Assembly (NCBI GenBank): GCA_050945315.1
Contig: JBMNSS010000135.1
Coordinates: 1 to 7,367, forward strand
Source of the DNA: DTU080 sp050945315
GTDB taxonomy: Bacteria; Bacillota; Limnochordia; DTU080
Length of the DNA: 7,367 bases
Direction of reading: 5' to 3'
In this document: piece after piece, positions 5,858 to 7,367 of the stretch
Layout: each line of letters starts with the position of its first letter
Numbering within the stretch: the first letter of the stretch is position 1
Position numbers and translations under genes: made by a program
Notes under the pieces: generated by a model
Told to the model about the DNA's origin: nothing
Database searches by the model: none
Seen by the model: the letters and a program-made list of their open reading frames with translations, nothing else

Positions 5858-6961
5858 CTACTTCTTGGCCACTGGCAGTGTGTCGGTCCCTATGGCGTTT
5901 AGGTAGCGGGTGACTGCCAAGGCCTGATCATATAGTGCTTGTACCGCCCGAATTTCAGCCACACTGGCCGCCGCTTGAGCATCCATCAACTCGCCGGCGG
6001 TTATGAGACCGTTTTCGTGACGCAACACGGCTACCTGAAGAAGTCTTTGCTGGTGTTCAAACGCCTCGGCCGCCAAATCAGCCTGGATTCGAGCCATTTC
6101 GAGATTCAAGATTGCATCGCGGGTGTCGAGTATGACTCGGGCACAGGCCTGATCGAGAGCGATCTGAGCTTTGTCGACAGCCATTTCCAAACGCTCGATT
6201 TGCGCCTTCGGTGTGTAGCTGGGATCGGCTGCGGCAAGATTCCGCTTGGCCAACTCAAGTGATCGCTCCAAGACCTGGATGTCAAGGCGGTTGGCTAATG
6301 CGGTGTCCGTGTCAACTTCCAAGTCCCAGGAGGGGATTTCGCTTTGGATGTTGTCTATGAGTTCGAAACCGGCGCGCAGGTCTCGGGAAAGCAGAAGATT
6401 GAACCTAATGCGCTCTGACTCCAGAGCGGCCTCGTTTTGACGTAGGGTTATCTGAGCCCGACGAAGATTGTCTTCTGCCAAGTAAAGATCGGTGTCCGTG
6501 GCCAGCCCGGCGGAAAGCCTCTCTCGTACCAAACCCAGTTGGCGTTCCGCTTGTTCAACGGCTGCATGTGCCAGGCGCAGGGTATGCTGAGCTTTTAAGA
6601 CACTGATATAACGTTCACGCGCCGTTTGCATCTGTGCCTGTCGGATAAGTTGGGACTCCGCCTGAGCGGCTTCCAAAGCCGCTTGAGCTTCTTCGAGCTG
6701 TTGAGGTGTGACCGTGATACGTAGATTCACTTGTGCCTCTTTGAGCCTAAGCTCCGCTTCCTTAACCGCCAGATCACTGATGACGATGTTTGGATTGGCC
6801 TGAAGCGCCATATCCAGAGTCTGTTCGAGCGAAAGACGTGGGACATTCGAGTCGGCCGCAACTGTCGTCAGTTCATTCGCTCCGACGGCGAATGAGGCCA
6901 CGAAAACGACGACAAGGGCTATAAAGCCTATGAGCAATGCATACTGTTTGGATGTGCGCAC
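5858..6961 (-). CDS. TolC-like helical protein apparently lacking the beta-barrel segments
   Basis: A 367-residue protein with a signal peptide (about 1-28, ending FAVGA). The OEP family is shown by LSLEQTLDMALQANPNI (43-59), the helix pair ending LVRERLSAGLATDTDLYLAEDNL (144-166), a second repeat starting with NRLDIQVLERSLELAKRNLA (224-243), and the closing HENGLITAGELMDAQAA (315-331). Where a normal member has 40-70 residues of barrel strands, this one has only a few: NLRITVTPQQLEEA (79-92) in repeat one and AADPSYTPKAQIE (244-256) in repeat two. It is therefore almost wholly alpha-helical and about 130 residues shorter than its neighbour. It is probably a periplasmic coiled-coil protein rather than a pore on its own. 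GTG 6961 is supported by GGAGG seven bases upstream. It is the first gene of the operon, 9 bases before the full-length TolC-like gene. Confidence 0.85.
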   Translation of the reverse strand: MRTSKQYALLIGFIALVVVFVASFAVGANELTTVAADSNVPRLSLEQTLDMALQANPNIVISDLAVKEAELRLKEAQVNLRITVTPQQLEEAQAALEAAQAESQLIRQAQMQTARERYISVLKAQHTLRLAHAAVEQAERQLGLVRERLSAGLATDTDLYLAEDNLRRAQITLRQNEAALESERIRFNLLLSRDLRAGFELIDNIQSEIPSWDLEVDTDTALANRLDIQVLERSLELAKRNLAAADPSYTPKAQIERLEMAVDKAQIALDQACARVILDTRDAILNLEMARIQADLAAEAFEHQQRLLQVAVLRHENGLITAGELMDAQAAASVAEIRAVQALYDQALAVTRYLNAIGTDTLPVAKK

Positions 6962-7236
6962 GCTATTACCTCCGGGCTCATGAAGTGGTCGTCAGGCAAA
7001 ATTTCTGGACGAGTAAGGTTTTTCCTGCGTGGGGAAGTCATTTTAGTTTGATCTGGACGAATTGAGTCGTAAGAGTTGGGAATCCGGGGAAAAAGGGATT
7101 TTCGGCACAGAGGATATTCATCAGGTCACGCCTACGGGGCCGTACACCTTCGCTGAAGCCCTTTGCTTCCGTCGGGACCGGTCTGTTATCGTGATGCCGT
7201 GCAGTCGGCCGTGAGGGAGCAGGGAGTGAGCTACGG
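6962..7236. promoter_or_regulatory. Divergent intergenic region carrying both 5' control regions
   Basis: About 275 bases separate the minus-strand TolC operon from the plus-strand secreted-protein gene, so promoters for both must lie here or beyond. On the minus strand, GGAGGT (6973-6968) is the ribosome site of the first TolC-like gene, and TAAAAT (7045-7040) is a five-of-six -10 match without a good -35. On the plus strand, AGGGAG (7221-7226) precedes the ATG at 7237. GAAGC/GCTTC (7155-7169) and the palindrome GACCGGTC (7176-7183) are short symmetric sites that could bind a regulator; this is inference. Confidence 0.4.
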
Positions 7237-7367
7237 ATGCGAAATACTTTCCTGGTGTACTTGCTGTCGGCAATAATGGTGATGGCGACGATGAGTCCTG
7301 CGTATGCCATGTCCGGGCTTCTGGAGAGCTACGGCACGCCGTTGACCGATGAAGAGTTGGCGGAGGC
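7237..7367 (+). CDS. Secreted protein, N-terminal part only (3' end outside window)
   Basis: The ATG at 7237 opens a frame that runs off the window after 43 full codons. A ribosome binding site, AGGGAG, ends ten bases before it. The product starts with a classical Sec signal peptide: MRNTF, a hydrophobic core LVYLLSAIMVMATM, and a signal peptidase site after SPAYA (residue 24). The mature part begins MSGLLESYGTP followed by LTDEELAEA (36-44; the last codon, GC-, must be Ala). That stretch resembles the L-S/T-x-x-E-L-x-x-I/A pattern before the double glycine of bacteriocin-type leaders, but the residues that would settle it lie beyond the edge. The gene is transcribed away from the TolC operon. 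The family is not recognised. Codon pattern, ribosome site and signal peptide make it a real gene; a minus-strand frame overlapping it (7310-7038) is not supported. Confidence 0.72.
   Translation, partial: MRNTFLVYLLSAIMVMATMSPAYAMSGLLESYGTPLTDEELAE

Noticed and set aside
1..7367. CRISPR arrays, tRNA genes, insertion sequences and phage genes.
   Set aside because: No regularly spaced repeats, tRNA T-arm/cloverleaf signals, transposase motifs or terminal repeats were seen on either strand.

Overview
The window looks like a chromosomal segment of a diderm (two-membrane) bacterium of moderately high GC content. Two genes encode TolC-family outer-membrane proteins, and four of the products begin with or consist of membrane or export signals. 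Strong GGAGG/GAGG ribosome binding sites, GTG starts and a CpsB/YwqE-type PHP phosphatase would suit a diderm Bacillota-like lineage. That placement is a weak inference: no rRNA, tRNA or taxonomic marker gene is present.

Left block, + strand, about 1-3285: sugar and surface-polysaccharide metabolism. The window opens inside the 3' end of a galactokinase-family GHMP kinase (1-372). A stable hairpin follows, then about 520 bp with no convincing gene but several strong hairpins (373-896). Next come a Wzy/WaaL-type O-antigen polymerase/ligase membrane protein (897-2162) and, overlapping it by ATGA, a CpsB/YwqE-like PHP protein-tyrosine phosphatase (2159-2998) with an unusual basic C-terminal tail. 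A small two-helix membrane protein of unknown function (about 3058-3285) ends the block. Together they suggest export or polymerisation of a surface polysaccharide under phosphotyrosine control, although no tyrosine kinase, flippase or glycosyltransferase is in view.

Middle: a convergent intergenic stretch (3286-3613) contains a 12-bp perfect hairpin that could end transcription from either side.

Right block, - strand, 6961 down to 3614: a tight three-gene operon. In transcription order it has a TolC-family protein whose beta-barrel segments seem to be missing, a full-length TolC-family protein with a CPVC motif at its C-terminus, and a SIMPL-domain (DUF541) exported protein. No adaptor (HlyD-like) or inner-membrane pump is in the window.

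Far right: a divergent intergenic region (6962-7236), then the start of a + strand gene (7237 to the window end). Its product has a clear Sec signal peptide followed by LTDEELAEA, which resembles the leader motif of double-glycine peptides. The gene is cut by the window edge.

The most interesting points are the barrel-less TolC paralogue paired with a normal one, the divergent secreted protein with a leader-like motif, and the long structured untranslated stretch before the polysaccharide genes.
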